A stretch of 64,000 bases of DNA. Origin: Cylindrodendrum hubeiense. Its lineage: Eukaryota; Ascomycota; Sordariomycetes; Hypocreales; Nectriaceae. The notes below the pieces were generated by a model, which saw only the letters and a list, made by a program, of their open reading frames with translations, had not been told where the DNA came from and searched no databases. The translations under genes and the position numbers were made by a program. This document shows positions 23,618 to 35,030 of this stretch, piece after piece (within the stretch, counting starts at the first letter, position 1; each line of letters opens with the position of its first letter). Location: contig JAANBB010000021.1 in assembly GCA_014621425.1 (NCBI GenBank), forward strand, positions 62,001-126,000. The letters run 5' to 3'.

Positions 23618-24443
23618 GTCGACTGGCCTCAGCAACTATTTCGTGGTGGAGCCGAGTCTCTACAAAACGCGGGGTCTGGTGGACACGATGGTGTCGGGGC
23701 CGATTGACGAAGCCAAGACACTTGCTCGTGGAATGACGGAGCCTGAATCGCCAGAGGCGTTGGGCGGGGGTGGAAGTCCGGGGGGCTGAGGCCTAGCTAG
23801 ACAAGGCACGTGGCGCTCTGAGGATGATGACGTTCCAGGGCAGTTGAGGACCGAGGGATGACTCGCAGATGCGAGGAATAATGCCCCTTTGTATGTCGAC
23901 CCACTCCGTGATAAGGATCTGTCTGACCAGGGTCACGGACACGATGCCATCACACGCTCAGCCTCTCGTTCTCATCCATCCTCTTTGCAGTGTCCGAGCC
24001 ACCCGTCATCGGAAGACTCCACCGACGGCGCCCTTGTCGACCCTGGTTTCCCCGTCTGACGGGCACACGATGCAATTGGTGCCAGTGATAGCCGACAAGT
24101 TGGGGCTGTTTCACCGACGCCTCGTGGAGCCAGAGGCCGCGGGGACCCACCCCGGCGAGGCCCATGATCTATCCAACCAGAGTGCGTCTTTCGTCCTTGC
24201 GATAAGCCTGGTGGAGCAGCTTTTCCGGGGCCTTCACAGGCAAGCTGGGCAATTGATCGCGATGCTTCCCCGAACGGCGGACGCGGACGCGGATGGGGAC
24301 GGCGACGACATGCAAACACGACTGTATATATGAAGAATCAATTCTTCTCAGATTAGCTATCTCCCGCTTTGTATCCATGCCTTGTCTTGGACTGAATACC
24401 TCTCCCTCCATCCGCATTTTTTCCTGCACCATTCCCAGCCAAG
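23618..24443. promoter_or_regulatory. Divergent promoter between Zn2Cys6 factor and 5-oxoprolinase
   Basis: 826 bp serving two divergent genes. CGG/CCG triplets, the half-sites of Zn2Cys6 factors, occur throughout, including a GACGCG-repeat stretch (CGGACGCGGACGCGGATGG) at about 24279-24297. Because the region is GC-rich, no single operator can be singled out. The frame 23869-24333 shows no family pattern. Confidence 0.45.
24325..24331 (+). promoter_or_regulatory. TATA box of the 5-oxoprolinase gene
   Basis: TATATAT lies about 115 bp upstream of the ATG at 24444, within otherwise GC-rich promoter DNA. Confidence 0.5.
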
Positions 24444-27400
24444 ATGACGATCAAGTCTCATCGCATCAGAATCTCCATCGACCGGGGCGGCACTTTTACT
24501 GACGTCCACGCGGCAATTCCCGGCAGGGACGATATCATTCTCAAGCTTCTATCTGTCGACCCGGCAAATTATAAAGATGCCCCCACCGAGGGTATTCGGA
24601 GAATCCTCGAGTTGGTGACAGGCCAACAATTGCCGAGAGGGCAGCTGCTGGACCTTTTTCACGTCGAGTCGATCCGAATGGGGACGACGGTGGCCACAAA
24701 TGCCCTCCTCGAGCGCAAAGGCGAGCGTGTCGCACTGGTTACAACAAAGGGATTTCGCCATCTTCTCGCCATTGGCAACCAGTCACGGCCCAATATTTTT
24801 GATCTTTCCATATCCCGCCCTGAAGTCCTCTTCAGCGGCGTGGTGGAGATTGATGAACGCATTACTATGGAAGATTACACCGAGGATCCGGAATCCTCAA
24901 AGACAACCCCTAGCCCCAACGATACCGACCTCGTCACGGCCATCACGGGAGAGACTGTTCGAATACTCAGAAAACCCGATCTGGCTGCAGTAAAAAGTCA
25001 GCTTGAACAGCTGTGGAGCGACGGGTTTCGATCCATTGCCATTGTCTTCATCCACTCATACGCATACCCAGACCATGAGCTTTTGGTCGGGAGACTAGCC
25101 CTGGAAATGGGATTTTCAGCGACACTGTCCTCCGAAGTGCAACCTATGATCAACGTGGTACCGCGCGGCATGTCCGCTGTGGCCGACGCCTACCTTACAC
25201 CAATCATTCGTCAGTACATCGATTCAATCTCGGCCAATTTTAACGGAGGCTTCTCCTCAGCGGCTACTCGAATTGAGTTTATGCAGTCTGACGGCGGCCT
25301 TGTCGACTACCGAAAATTCAGCGGCCTCAAAGCTATCCTGTCAGGGCCAGCTGGAGGAGTTGTTGGCTATGCGCAGACCTCGTGGGATGAGGAGGAGCGC
25401 TGTCCCATTATTGGCTTCGACATGGGCGGCACCTCGACAGATGTTTCTCGCTACGCAGGAGTATACGACCATGTATTCGAGACCACTACGGCTGGAATTG
25501 CAATCCAGTCCCCGCAGCTTGACATCCACACCGTCGCTGCGGGAGGTGGCTCAATTTTGACTTGGAAGAACGGGCTATTTAACGTGGGGCCTGAATCTGC
25601 GTCGGCACATCCTGGGCCTGCCTGTTACAGAAAGGGAGGACCGCTCACTGTGACTGATGCAAATCTCTTCTTAGGAAGGCTGTTACCCGAATACTTCCCC
25701 AAGGTCTTCGGTCCTGAGGAAAACGAACCGTTGAATCGGGACGTGGCTGCAGCCAAGTTTATTGAGTTGACAGATGTCATCAACCAAGACAGAACGCTCG
25801 CCGACCTTACTCTATTCTCGCCCGAGGAAGTGGCCTTGGGATTTCTCAAGGTCGCAAATGAGGGCATGGCAGGGCCAATTCGATCCCTGACTGAGGCCCG
25901 CGGCTACGAAGCAGCTGATCACCATCTTGCATGCTTTGGCGGCGCAGGAGGGCAGCATGCGTGTTCCGTCGCCTCCGTTCTGGGCATCTCTCGCATCATC
26001 ATTCACAAGTACTCTTCTATTCTCTCCGCGTATGGCATGTCGCTCGCAGATGTCGTTCACGAGATTCAGCGCCCTGCAGCTATAACATACACGGACGATT
26101 CCGAGGATGCCGTTCGTGAGCAGCTGGAAGATCTTGCTTCGCAAGCTACTCTAGAGTTGACAAAACAAGGGTTTGCCCCGGATCATATATCATACGATGC
26201 ATACCTTAATATGCGATATACTGGCTCCAGTAGCTCGCTGATGATCTTGAAGGGTGCCGACTGGAACTTCAAGCGAGAGTTTGAAGAGGCCCACAAACGG
26301 GGATTTGGATTCCACTTCCCGGGTAAGTCCATCATTGTTGATGATGTTCGCATCAGGGCTACTGGTTTGGCTCGGCACAAGGAGACCAAGAGTCCCTTTG
26401 CACAGCTCAAAGCAGTACAAAATAACGCAACGCTTTCTGCACGGCCGAGTGGGACAAGTCTGGTCTACTTTGAGGGACATGGCCACTTGAACACCCCGAT
26501 TTACGAACTCCAAGGAATAGACGTTGGAACGCGGATTTCTGGCCCTGCCATGATAATCGACAACACCCAAACCATCTTGGTCACCCCGGGCGTCACGGCA
26601 ACCACGCTAGATAGCTACGTGGTCATTGACAGCGCTTTGAAAGCCGGATTCAAATCACAACCGACTGAAGAAGAGTTTAGTCCAATCCAGCTCACTGTTT
26701 TCGGGCACAGATTCATGTCAATAGCGGAGCAGATGGGTAGGACCTTGCAAAAGACTGCCGTGTCAACCAACATCAAGGAACGGCTGGACTTTTCATGTGC
26801 CATCTTCAGTCCTGATGGCGGTCTAGTCGCCAATGCGCCCCACGTCCCTGTTCATCTAGGGTCCATGCAATTTGCTGTTCAGTATCAGCACAAGTTATGG
26901 GAAGGGCGACTTCGAGACGGCGACGTGCTGGTGTCGAACCATCCCTCTTGCGGCGGAACCCATTTGCCCGACATCACAGTCATTACCCCAGTCTTTGAGG
27001 GAGGGGTGATTACCTTCTATGTTGCCTCGCGGGGACACCACTCGGATATTGGGGGTATTCTTCCAGGGTCCATGCCGCCAACATCGTTTGCGCTGTGGCA
27101 GGAAGGTGCTTCGATTGAATCAACTAAGCTTGTGTCCGAGGGCCGCTTTGACGAAGATGAGGTTCGAAGACTCCTCTTGGAGGAGCCTGCGAAATACGAG
27201 GGCTGTTCAGGCACGAGAAGGCTACAGGACAACATCTCTGACCTGAAGGCCCAAATTGCAGCCAACGCCAAGGGAATTCTTCTGATCAAGGCTTTGATTG
27301 CGGAGTTCGGCATCGTATGTGTTCACAGATACATGTACGCCATTCAACATACCGCCGAGGACGCTGTGCGCGCTTTAATGCGCTCCACTGTCGAGAAATT

Positions 27401-28283
27401 TGGCCCAGAACCTCTCACTGCCGTTGACTACATGGACGACGGAACCCCCATTTCGCTCAAGATTACCATTTCCGATGATGGCTCTGCAACTTTCGACTTT
27501 GCCGGGACCGGGCCTCAAGTGTTGGGCAATACGAATGCCCCCATTGCTATTACGCATTCGGCAATCATTTACTGTTTGCGCGGCCTAATCAAGTCATCTA
27601 TTCCTCTCAACCAAGGCTGCCTAACACCTATCGACATTAAGATCCCCAAAGGCACCATTCTCAACCCGAGTGCAGGCCTCGCAGTTGTCGGCGGCAACGT
27701 ACTCACTTCACAGCGTGTTACAGACGTTGTCTTGCGTGCGTTCCGCGCTTGTGCCGCCAGCCAGGGATGTTGCAACAATCTGACTTTTGGTGCCGGCGGA
27801 AAGGATCCTATTACCGGAGAGCACAAGGATGGCTTCGGGTACTATGAAACTATTGCTGGCGGAGCAGGTGCCGGCCCAACCTGGGCAGGCCAGAGCGGCG
27901 TCCACACGCATATGACCAATACACGAATCACAGACCCAGAGGTTTTCGAGAAGCGATATCCATGCATTCTGAGGCGATTCGAACTCCGAAAAGATTCGGG
28001 AGGCAAGGGGAGGAACAGGGGAGGAGACGGAACGATCAGAGAGATTGAGTTCCGCGTTCCAGTGCAGTGCTCTATCCTCAGCGAGCGTAGAAGCCGTCGA
28101 CCATATGGAATGGAGGGTGGTGGCGACGGCAAAGCTGGCATCAACTTGGTCATTATTAATGACAAGATGACGGGCGGGGAGAGGGTGGTGAATTTGGGTG
28201 CGAAAGCCACCACGAAGCTTCTTCCAGGAGAGAGGGTTATCGTGGAGTCACCCGGTGGCGGTGCTTGGGGACAGGAAGAGTAG
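24444..28283 (+). CDS. 5-oxoprolinase / hydantoinase (HyuA-HyuB fusion), ATP-hydrolysing
   Basis: An intronless frame of 1279 residues, about the size of eukaryotic 5-oxoprolinases. The HyuA half has an N-terminal RGGTFTDV at residues 14-21, GTTVATNALLERKG, and the phosphate-binding GFDMGGTSTDVSRY at about 324-337. The HyuB half begins near residue 750 (LTVFGHRFMSIAEQMG) and carries FSCAIFSPDGG, SNHPSCGGTHLPD and VVGGNVLTSQRVTDVVLRAF at about 1080. 5-Oxoprolinase opens 5-oxo-L-proline to glutamate with ATP in the gamma-glutamyl cycle. Related fungal enzymes may hydrolyse hydantoins or other lactams, and the motifs do not separate these. It is divergent from a Zn2Cys6 regulator, which suggests inducible catabolism. 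It is cytosolic. Confidence 0.93.
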   Translation: MTIKSHRIRISIDRGGTFTDVHAAIPGRDDIILKLLSVDPANYKDAPTEGIRRILELVTGQQLPRGQLLDLFHVESIRMGTTVATNALLERKGERVALVTTKGFRHLLAIGNQSRPNIFDLSISRPEVLFSGVVEIDERITMEDYTEDPESSKTTPSPNDTDLVTAITGETVRILRKPDLAAVKSQLEQLWSDGFRSIAIVFIHSYAYPDHELLVGRLALEMGFSATLSSEVQPMINVVPRGMSAVADAYLTPIIRQYIDSISANFNGGFSSAATRIEFMQSDGGLVDYRKFSGLKAILSGPAGGVVGYAQTSWDEEERCPIIGFDMGGTSTDVSRYAGVYDHVFETTTAGIAIQSPQLDIHTVAAGGGSILTWKNGLFNVGPESASAHPGPACYRKGGPLTVTDANLFLGRLLPEYFPKVFGPEENEPLNRDVAAAKFIELTDVINQDRTLADLTLFSPEEVALGFLKVANEGMAGPIRSLTEARGYEAADHHLACFGGAGGQHACSVASVLGISRIIIHKYSSILSAYGMSLADVVHEIQRPAAITYTDDSEDAVREQLEDLASQATLELTKQGFAPDHISYDAYLNMRYTGSSSSLMILKGADWNFKREFEEAHKRGFGFHFPGKSIIVDDVRIRATGLARHKETKSPFAQLKAVQNNATLSARPSGTSLVYFEGHGHLNTPIYELQGIDVGTRISGPAMIIDNTQTILVTPGVTATTLDSYVVIDSALKAGFKSQPTEEEFSPIQLTVFGHRFMSIAEQMGRTLQKTAVSTNIKERLDFSCAIFSPDGGLVANAPHVPVHLGSMQFAVQYQHKLWEGRLRDGDVLVSNHPSCGGTHLPDITVITPVFEGGVITFYVASRGHHSDIGGILPGSMPPTSFALWQEGASIESTKLVSEGRFDEDEVRRLLLEEPAKYEGCSGTRRLQDNISDLKAQIAANAKGILLIKALIAEFGIVCVHRYMYAIQHTAEDAVRALMRSTVEKFGPEPLTAVDYMDDGTPISLKITISDDGSATFDFAGTGPQVLGNTNAPIAITHSAIIYCLRGLIKSSIPLNQGCLTPIDIKIPKGTILNPSAGLAVVGGNVLTSQRVTDVVLRAFRACAASQGCCNNLTFGAGGKDPITGEHKDGFGYYETIAGGAGAGPTWAGQSGVHTHMTNTRITDPEVFEKRYPCILRRFELRKDSGGKGRNRGGDGTIREIEFRVPVQCSILSERRSRRPYGMEGGGDGKAGINLVIINDKMTGGERVVNLGAKATTKLLPGERVIVESPGGGAWGQEE

Positions 28284-28518
28284 AATATTAAATTCGCACA
28301 GATTTCTTAATTTATTACCTGAATCAGATTCTACGACCTTGTTTGTTAGCCTACTGTCACTCTGCTCTTTCTCCCATCTCCTTGACCAGCTAATGACATA
28401 TCTTTCCCTCCCCCACGGTGTAACTACCGTGGCGGGCAGAAGGTGGGCGTTATAAAAGCAAGGCTGGAGCAATAATACTTGATTATCATTAATCCACTGT
28501 AAACTAAACTCCGTTAGA

Positions 28519-30961
28519 TCAGTCTTCTGAACAGTCATAAAACGTTGGCATCTCGATTCCCCTTGCCGCAATTACAAGGTCCTCGAATGCGGCCTTTTCC
28601 TCCTTCTCCTCTGCTGCCTCTCCATGGTAATACTCCTTCCTGTAACTAAAGAAATAGTCCTCGCCTGTATTTCCTTCACAGTCAGCCTGGTTCAAATCTG
28701 GACTACTTAGAACGTTCTCGGCCATCTCGTCAATTGTCTGCTTCAAGGCTTTCATAATGCCCACAGAGCTGTACCGTGCCGCCAAATGAAGGACGCTCTT
28801 CCCCTCATCATCTACTGTGGCAGCGTCAGCTCCCTGTTTCAGTAGCATCTTGACGCTATCGAGCCTGTTGTACGAAATAGCCATCAATAGTGGTGTTCGT
28901 CCGTTTGGCCGTGCCCGTGCATCGATGTTTGCTCCATTTGCTAGAAGGGCCAAAATGTTCTCAGGCCTGCCATGGTATGCTGCTAGGTGTAATGGAGTTC
29001 GTTCATATATGTCATCTCGGGCATCAACAACAGCACCGTTTTCAACAAGCATCTTGATGAGCCCAGTGCTACTGGGGATTTTGGCCGTCTCGTGTAGCGG
29101 GGTGCGGCCGAAACAGTCTCTGGCCTCAAGCGAAGCGCCGGATTTCAGCAAAGTTCGGGCCACCTCTTTGGCCTGAGACACCATCGCCCAGTGCAATGCT
29201 GTTTTATTGTGCTTATCCACACTGGAATGGTCTGCTCCATAGTTGAGAAGCAGCTCAATTGCAGTACCGGGACGATTCAGAGCGGCGGCCCAAAGGAGTG
29301 GCGTGCGGCCGAAGCCATCCTGATCATTTTTGAACCGGATGAGGCCTATCTTGGATGCCATGGAGATGTCGTCATCCTCATTATTGAGGATGGCAAGGTG
29401 GAGGGGTGATGAGTTCATGACTTCGGCGACACTATCATCTCGAAAGAGACCGCGAAGCTCATGACCCTCGATAATTTTATCTGGGTGAACTGAGGAGGGT
29501 ATCACCATCTCAAGAGCCATCATAGCAGCAGTACTAAGAACGGTGAGTGTTGAGCGGAGTCAGGCGTATATATGTGCTTGCTCACCAACCCGAGAAGTCT
29601 TGAAAGTGCTTGTCCATGCCTTCCTCGAGCAAATACTTGCAAATATCGGGTCGACGGTACTCAACGGCGAACTAAAGTCATGATGATGTTATTCAGAGAA
29701 ATCTCAATCAAAGGGAAGAACTTGGGGATACGTACATGAAGAAGACTCTTTCCATCCTTGTTCATATCCCAGGGCTCAACAATCTTCTGGCCCAGTATCT
29801 CTGCGAGCTGCGGTACGGTGCCGTAGTTGAGAAATCGCCAAACTGGGTTTTCGTCTTCCAGCATCTTGGGCATCCGCAATGACCATGAGCCGCCTAGGCC
29901 ACCTAAACTGTTGAGAGTCATTGAGAAACACACAGCTTTTACCACCATCCAACGTGGGAAGTGGTAAGTATACACGATACCCTTCTCCATGATAGCTTTG
30001 CATGGCCCGTAATTACAATTCTGGCGAGTGCTCCAAGGTGACCCTGTAAAGGTGATGAATAGTGAACCAACCACGGTCTTTAGCCACGACGGCGTTTTAA
30101 CTTTGGATCGGATGTGGCATTGACATGGACAGGCGTCTTGGCAATTGTGTATGTCATTGGATCTCTGAGTGCCTGTAATGCTCACAAGTGTAGAAGCGCT
30201 TGTGTCAAAACTTGCTGTGCTGTTTTGTCTTTGTCTTTGATTGGACTTGGCCTGCTTGCTGAGGTCGTATTCAATGGTGTTCTCTTGCTGTGGGTTGGTG
30301 CTAAGGTCGTGGCGAATCCCCTCGAGTTGAGATATGACATTTGCCTCTAGCTGTGCCAATGAAGTGCCGAGGGTAAGGCATGATTCCGAAAGTAGTGACC
30401 TGTGAGAAGTAAAGAGACTCAATATTAGCTTCCACCAGTATAAGCATCGAGAAGTACGGAATGGATACATACATCCGACGGCATGTTAATGCCGATACAG
30501 CGGCTTGGAGGTTATTTCTTGTTTGCTTGAGATTCTCACATAGCTTAATCACGTTTTTCTTTTCCTTGACCCATGTGACCCTCGAGACGCGTTGAGTTCC
30601 TGTTTGGCTGAGTTTTTCCGATGGCTCCAATCGCAACTGTATCGCCTTGATTTGCTCAAGAAGGATATTCGACCTCTGAAGTAGTGTCAATAAGCCGTAT
30701 GCGAGTTCCTTGTCGACATGATCTAAAACATGAGTGTTAATCGCGTCTTGCGTAATTTTAAAGATGAGACGAAGGTCATTGATCTACTTGAACATCAGCA
30801 ATTGCCGTTGTTGACTTGTCGGGCTGGGTCACCTCGTTTGAGAGCGCGAGTACTTCAGATGGCGCATTGCGAGCCTCGCCAACTTTACGCAGGCCCTCGG
30901 CTGTGCTCATTACCGCGCCGAGGAGGGCGATAACGCTTGCAGTGATTGACAACGGGTCCAT
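28519..30961 (-). CDS. Ankyrin-repeat protein with PigL-like N terminus and Cys-rich middle
   Basis: Five exons, 30833-30961, 30473-30783, 29736-30399, 29586-29671 and 28519-29533 (introns 49, 73, 64 and 52 nt), join in phase to 734 residues. The N terminus MDPLSITASVIALLGAVMST matches the helical domain found at the start of fungal NLR-like (STAND) and azaphilone PigL-type proteins. A helical segment follows to about residue 150 (LLQRSNILLEQIKAIQ). Then comes a Cys-rich block with CPCQCH and CNYGPC and a hydrophobic stretch (WMVVKAVCFSMTL). From FAVEYRRPDICKYLLEEGMD on there are about seven ankyrin repeats (RTPLLWAAALNRPG, TALHWAM, RTPLHETA, RTPLHLAAYHGRPEN, RTPLLMAI, KSVLHLAA). No NACHT or NB-ARC nucleotide-binding domain is present. 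It is probably a cytosolic protein-binding scaffold or sensor. Confidence 0.85.
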
Positions 30962-32565
30962 GTATCTGTTTTCGTGTCCCTGCGCTCCATATCCTCCCCA
31001 GCGTCGATAATCAATCTTAGAGGGGATGTTGTGGGATGGAAGGAGGTGAGAAGGCTTAGTGCTCGGGGACGTAGCCCAGCCCATACGTTTCGTTCCCATG
31101 ATTTCACTGACGCTGCCGAAACCAGGCGAGGAAAATGTGACTTGATCGCGGGTGACGACGTGCAGAAGAGGCGGCGGCCTCAGCTTCGGATGGCAGCCTT
31201 TTTATTGACATCGATCCAATAACTGCCTTGTAGAACGCCATGCGATTCCAATGACGCTGTGATAGCAAGTAAATGCCTCAAGTCAGCCTATCGTTCAGCC
31301 TGTAGTTGTTGAAGCTCAAAATCAGGCTGTGAGTTCTGTAGAAGCGGGGTATATGCATGGGGTGAGATTGATGCAACCACATGTCTTGACGTGGAAAGTA
31401 CCTTCAGTGGATGGAGAGGATGGTGAGGCTCTTGGGTGGATCAAAACTGTTATGCGAGCAAGCGTAAGTGGAAGGCTTAGTCGAGGAGCCTTGCCAGTTA
31501 GCCACTACTAGATAGCAGTCTGGCAGACTTGCGATGAAGTAAGCACTTATTTATCTAATATCTAATACTGTTGGGGTATTGCGATGTTGTCACGGCCCGT
31601 GTCACGGCTCAGGACCAGGTCGGGCGGTTGGAACCGGCAGAACCGGAAGTACAGATCCAATCACAGGTTGGATCACGCGGTCATCAGTAATCCGGCGTAA
31701 TAATAGGATCACGACTTGCCGGTATGGGTCACCAACGATTCGTGTGATCCATGCTCACTATACAGTACCCCCCAGACTTCCCTTAGATCTGCACATTGCT
31801 CCTTGGCTATCAATGCGACTTGGCTACCTCAATCATCCTGGCTGCTACACATGACTTTGATTGGCTATTCTTTAATGGAAATTACCAACAACTCTGCAAG
31901 GCCATCGGTAGATATTATACGTAAGTAGGAGGAAGGCTATGCTACCTGCAGAATGCAATAGTAGGCCAGTTCGATATTGAGGCGGGCAATGTGAGGCATT
32001 AGAGTACGGCGAGGGACTATCCGCGTATTTGCCCTTGTTGCGGACGCATCGCCGTTTGCATCACCGAGTTACTAAATCCGCTAACTGGGTGGATTCTTGG
32101 GTTTCTTAGCGCCTCTGATACCCTCCCACCACAAGAAAAAAAGAAAAAAAGAGATATAAAAGGAATGTAAAGCTTGAAGATAATAAACTTTTTATTTCAT
32201 TTTTTGTTTATTCGTAGGAGCTATGTGGTACAGACCACACACGCTGTAACTAGAGAAGGAGAAAAAGGAGATAAATTCACAATTTGGATACAATCTAAAA
32301 GGTCTTGACTTAGGAAGCAATAGGTCTAATATTTTTGAGCTCTCTAAGGAAAGGAAGAGAAAAGTGGTAATAAGAGTTACTATAGTCGACCACCCACCAA
32401 GACAATCATATTCATGGCATCGCATCAATCAACTTATGATTGCCTAATCACCATCTCGGACATGATTCCCATTCAGGCCTAGCCTCCGGCTGAAATGACT
32501 CTACACCGTGGCAAGGCTGAACTTGAAGTCTCGTTGGCACCGGTTTATTTAAAGACAGCGCCCCA
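30962..32565. other. Intergenic stretch with no supportable gene
   Basis: 1.6 kb between divergent genes. It holds the ankyrin gene promoter, a GTCACGGCCCGTGTCACGGC doublet at about 31590 and an A-rich run at 32135-32160. Short frames show no family pattern. Confidence 0.5.
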
Positions 32566-33539
32566 ATGGTTGATTTGTATCCAGCATCATACAATGGAAC
32601 CAAGGCATTAAATCACAATCGTTCATCGGAACCATATCGACACTCGCCTGTATTTCTGGGCTTTGAAATGAGTTATACAGCAAAATGGATTAAACACCGC
32701 GTCGCGGTGGACGGGGAAGCTTTAGCATCGGGTGCTGGGTGTCACCCCGAGGAGGCCAAGAGTCTACAACTGTTTTTACAAAACAAGCTGACTGCAAAAG
32801 AAGCTGCTGCATCCATCACGACACCAGTTCTTCAAGAGAGAGACCCTCCTGATCAAGTTTACCGTCTAATGCGACTTCTTTGCGAAGCATTGGTTGATCT
32901 TAAAGACGAACGCGAGAAACTATTCAACCTCCTCGGCGCTATTCAAGCATTGCCACTTACGAAAGGGATCAACTGGTCAAAACCCCGAGGCTTCGGCAGT
33001 GTGTGGACCGACTTGTATAGAATTCATATATACGGTCGAGAAGATGGGATTACGTTCATGGAACCGCCATCTGAGGCGGCTAAAGAAGTTTTAAGGGAGC
33101 AATACACAGAAATTGCAACCTTGGAAGCCGAAATGTACGTTCGCGGTCTCGGCGGTGTGACGGCAAGTTGGGGGTTCGAGACAATTAAGCTCATTTATTG
33201 CTGGAATGAGGATGTCTTTATTGGTGCAATTCTCGCATGGCTAACGGTGTGACGGCAAGTTGGGGGTTCGANNCAATTAAGCTCATTTATTGCTGGAATG
33301 AGGATGTCTTTATTGGTGCAATTCTCGCATGGCTAACGGTGGCTAGAGGAAGGCTGAAGCAGGAATTAGACCTGGAGGAAGTAAGAAACTGGGGACTGTT
33401 TCATCCTCTGCGTGGAAATGCCAACCTGCCTCAATCCTGGGGACTATGGGCTTCACGTATCAAGGATATTAGTGAAAGACCAAGAACCTACTCTCATGAG
33501 GCTAAAAGGCTCGCAGCAGAATGTTACAAGTTAATGTAG
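32566..33539 (+). pseudogene. DUF3632-like gene interrupted by an exact 92-bp duplication with NN (probable assembly fault)
   Basis: The frame starting at 32566 runs to a stop at 33250-33252. The continuation (ARGRLKQELDLEEVRNWG to KLM, stop at 33539) lies in another frame. The cause is visible: 33153-33244 is repeated at 33245-33336 with only two bases replaced by N (33272-33273). A 92-bp insertion shifts the frame by two. Reading with a single copy gives 293 residues with one stop. The protein is soluble and helical. LQLFLQNKLTAKEAAASITTP, and LFNLLGAIQALP further on, resemble the fungal DUF3632 family of unknown role. An internal Met at 32668 (MSYTAKWIKHRV) may be the true start. Because the copies are exact and contain N, an assembly artefact is likelier than a natural mutation. 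Confidence 0.7.
33153..33336. repeat. Exact 92-bp tandem duplication containing NN
   Basis: Copy 1 is 33153-33244 and copy 2 is 33245-33336. They match at every base except for the two N at 33272-33273. Confidence 0.95.
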
Positions 33540-33550
33540 ATGCATTTCAC

Positions 33551-34663
33551 CTACAAGGACGTAGATGATTGACCCTTATTATACCATCCTGGAGAGTTAA
33601 TATCCGCCCGAATATTCCACACATCTTCCGCATCCTCAATGATGGTATTAAACTCGATAGCTGTGACACTGATTCCCTCGTCACCATTCATCTTGACCAG
33701 AGGGCCCTTGAAAGGCAGGGTGATCTGTGAGCAACCGAAGTGGCCCTCGTCAGCCGGTCCACCCGTGTTACACATGATGACACACATGTTTTGCTCGTAG
33801 GCGCGGGCACTCAGTACTGAGTTAATGAAGATGCGCTCGCTATCCGGATTCACGGCGAGCCCCTTGGGGCCGCAGTCCGCCAGCTTCCACAAGATTGGGA
33901 TGACAACCACGCGCGCGCCTAGCTTTGCCAGTGCCCGGAAGGCCTCCGGGAAGGCCAGGTCCCAGCAAATGAGCAGACCCAGCTTACCAAATTCATCCGT
34001 GTCGATGATTTCGTGCGTGTTGCCCTTGGTGAAAGCCTTGCGCTCGTCACCCCACAGGTTGACCTTGCGGTAGCTGAGCTTTGTGGTGCCAGTGCGGTCG
34101 ATGTAGTAAGTGGTGTTGCTGTAGTGTAAATGCTGGCCGTCGGCATCCAGGACATCCTCGCAGAGACTGCCGGGGATGATATTTACGGAGAGTTCCTGTA
34201 GAGGATAAGCTGTCAGTTTAGAATGACTGAGGAATATCCCAAAACAAGAGTAGAATATGAGAATATTGAACAATACTAATAGAATTTTAGAATACGGCTG
34301 TCCCCCAAAACATCCACAAAATATCATCAATCTATGCCATCCAGGAAAGCCCAGAGACCTAAAGTTCCACTCCGTTGTTCCCCCAATTTTTACCTCACAG
34401 AGAGAAAATCGCCACTATCTTACCTTTGCAAGCGCCTGAAAATTTAGCAGCTCGGCCTGGCAGTCGCGGCTGTACTGGGCCATCGTTTCGGGGGTAGGAT
34501 GGCCCAAGGCCATCTCTGGCAAGATGACCAGGTCGGCATGATCGGCAGCTGCAGCGCGGATGAAAGTCGCAGCGCGCTGAAACTGCGAGGAGGGCGTCGT
34601 TTTGCCATATGGGATGTACAGTTGGATGAGGGCCACACGCGGGGCGGGCTTGAGAGCAGTCAT
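33551..34663 (-). CDS. Carbon-nitrogen hydrolase (nitrilase superfamily)
   Basis: Exon 1 (34424-34663) and exon 2 (33551-34195) join in phase across a 228-nt intron, long for this window, giving 294 residues. The catalytic triad is complete: E50 in VILPEMAL, K124 in YRKVNLWGDE and C157 in LLICWDLAFPE. The family hydrolyses nitriles, amides, carbamoyl groups or related C-N bonds, usually as cytosolic oligomers. Spacing around the triad fits the aliphatic amidase/carbamoylase-like branches better than classical nitrilases, but that is a weak inference. It is divergent from an SVOP-like transporter, and the shared promoter has GATA-like sites, in keeping with control by nitrogen supply. Confidence 0.88.
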
Positions 34664-35002
34664 GACGGCCAGGTGAGACGATAGACGGTCAAAGTGGGAG
34701 AAGGGTGAAAGGGGGTATAATGTGAAAGATAATAATTAAGGTGAGGATGATAAGACAAAAGAGGGCGAGAATGAAAACGAGGCGATTCTTACCCCGTCCA
34801 CTAGAAACTCTAGTCTTGAGCCAGTGGCTGCGAAGTTCCAAAGAGAGGAGTAATCGGCAAACCCCAGGACGCTCACAGTTCGCCGTCGCTAGTGGACCCA
34901 GCTGTGCCGCAATTCCACGCCATCGGGTCGGGCGTAGCGTCCCAAAGCGTTATCGCGGCGGAGGCTCAAAGGTGGGCGCCGAGATGCTATCGCCGTGTTA
35001 TC

Positions 35003-35030
35003 ACCAGATACCACCAGATATCGCCAGATA
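35003..35030 (+). repeat. Three 10-bp repeats of (A/G)CCAGATA
   Basis: ACCAGATA at 35003, ACCAGATA at 35013 and GCCAGATA at 35023 occur at exact 10-bp spacing, preceded by CTATCGCC and TTATCACC. Confidence 0.9.

Noticed and set aside
23869..24333. 154-codon plus-strand frame in the oxoprolinase promoter
   Set aside because: No family pattern, and it ends at the TATA box of the downstream gene; it is probably a chance frame in GC-rich DNA.
31589..32110. Possible solo LTR beginning TGTCACGGCCCGTGTCACGG
   Set aside because: I found no matching second end, target duplication or retrotransposon coding sequence, so the resemblance is too weak.
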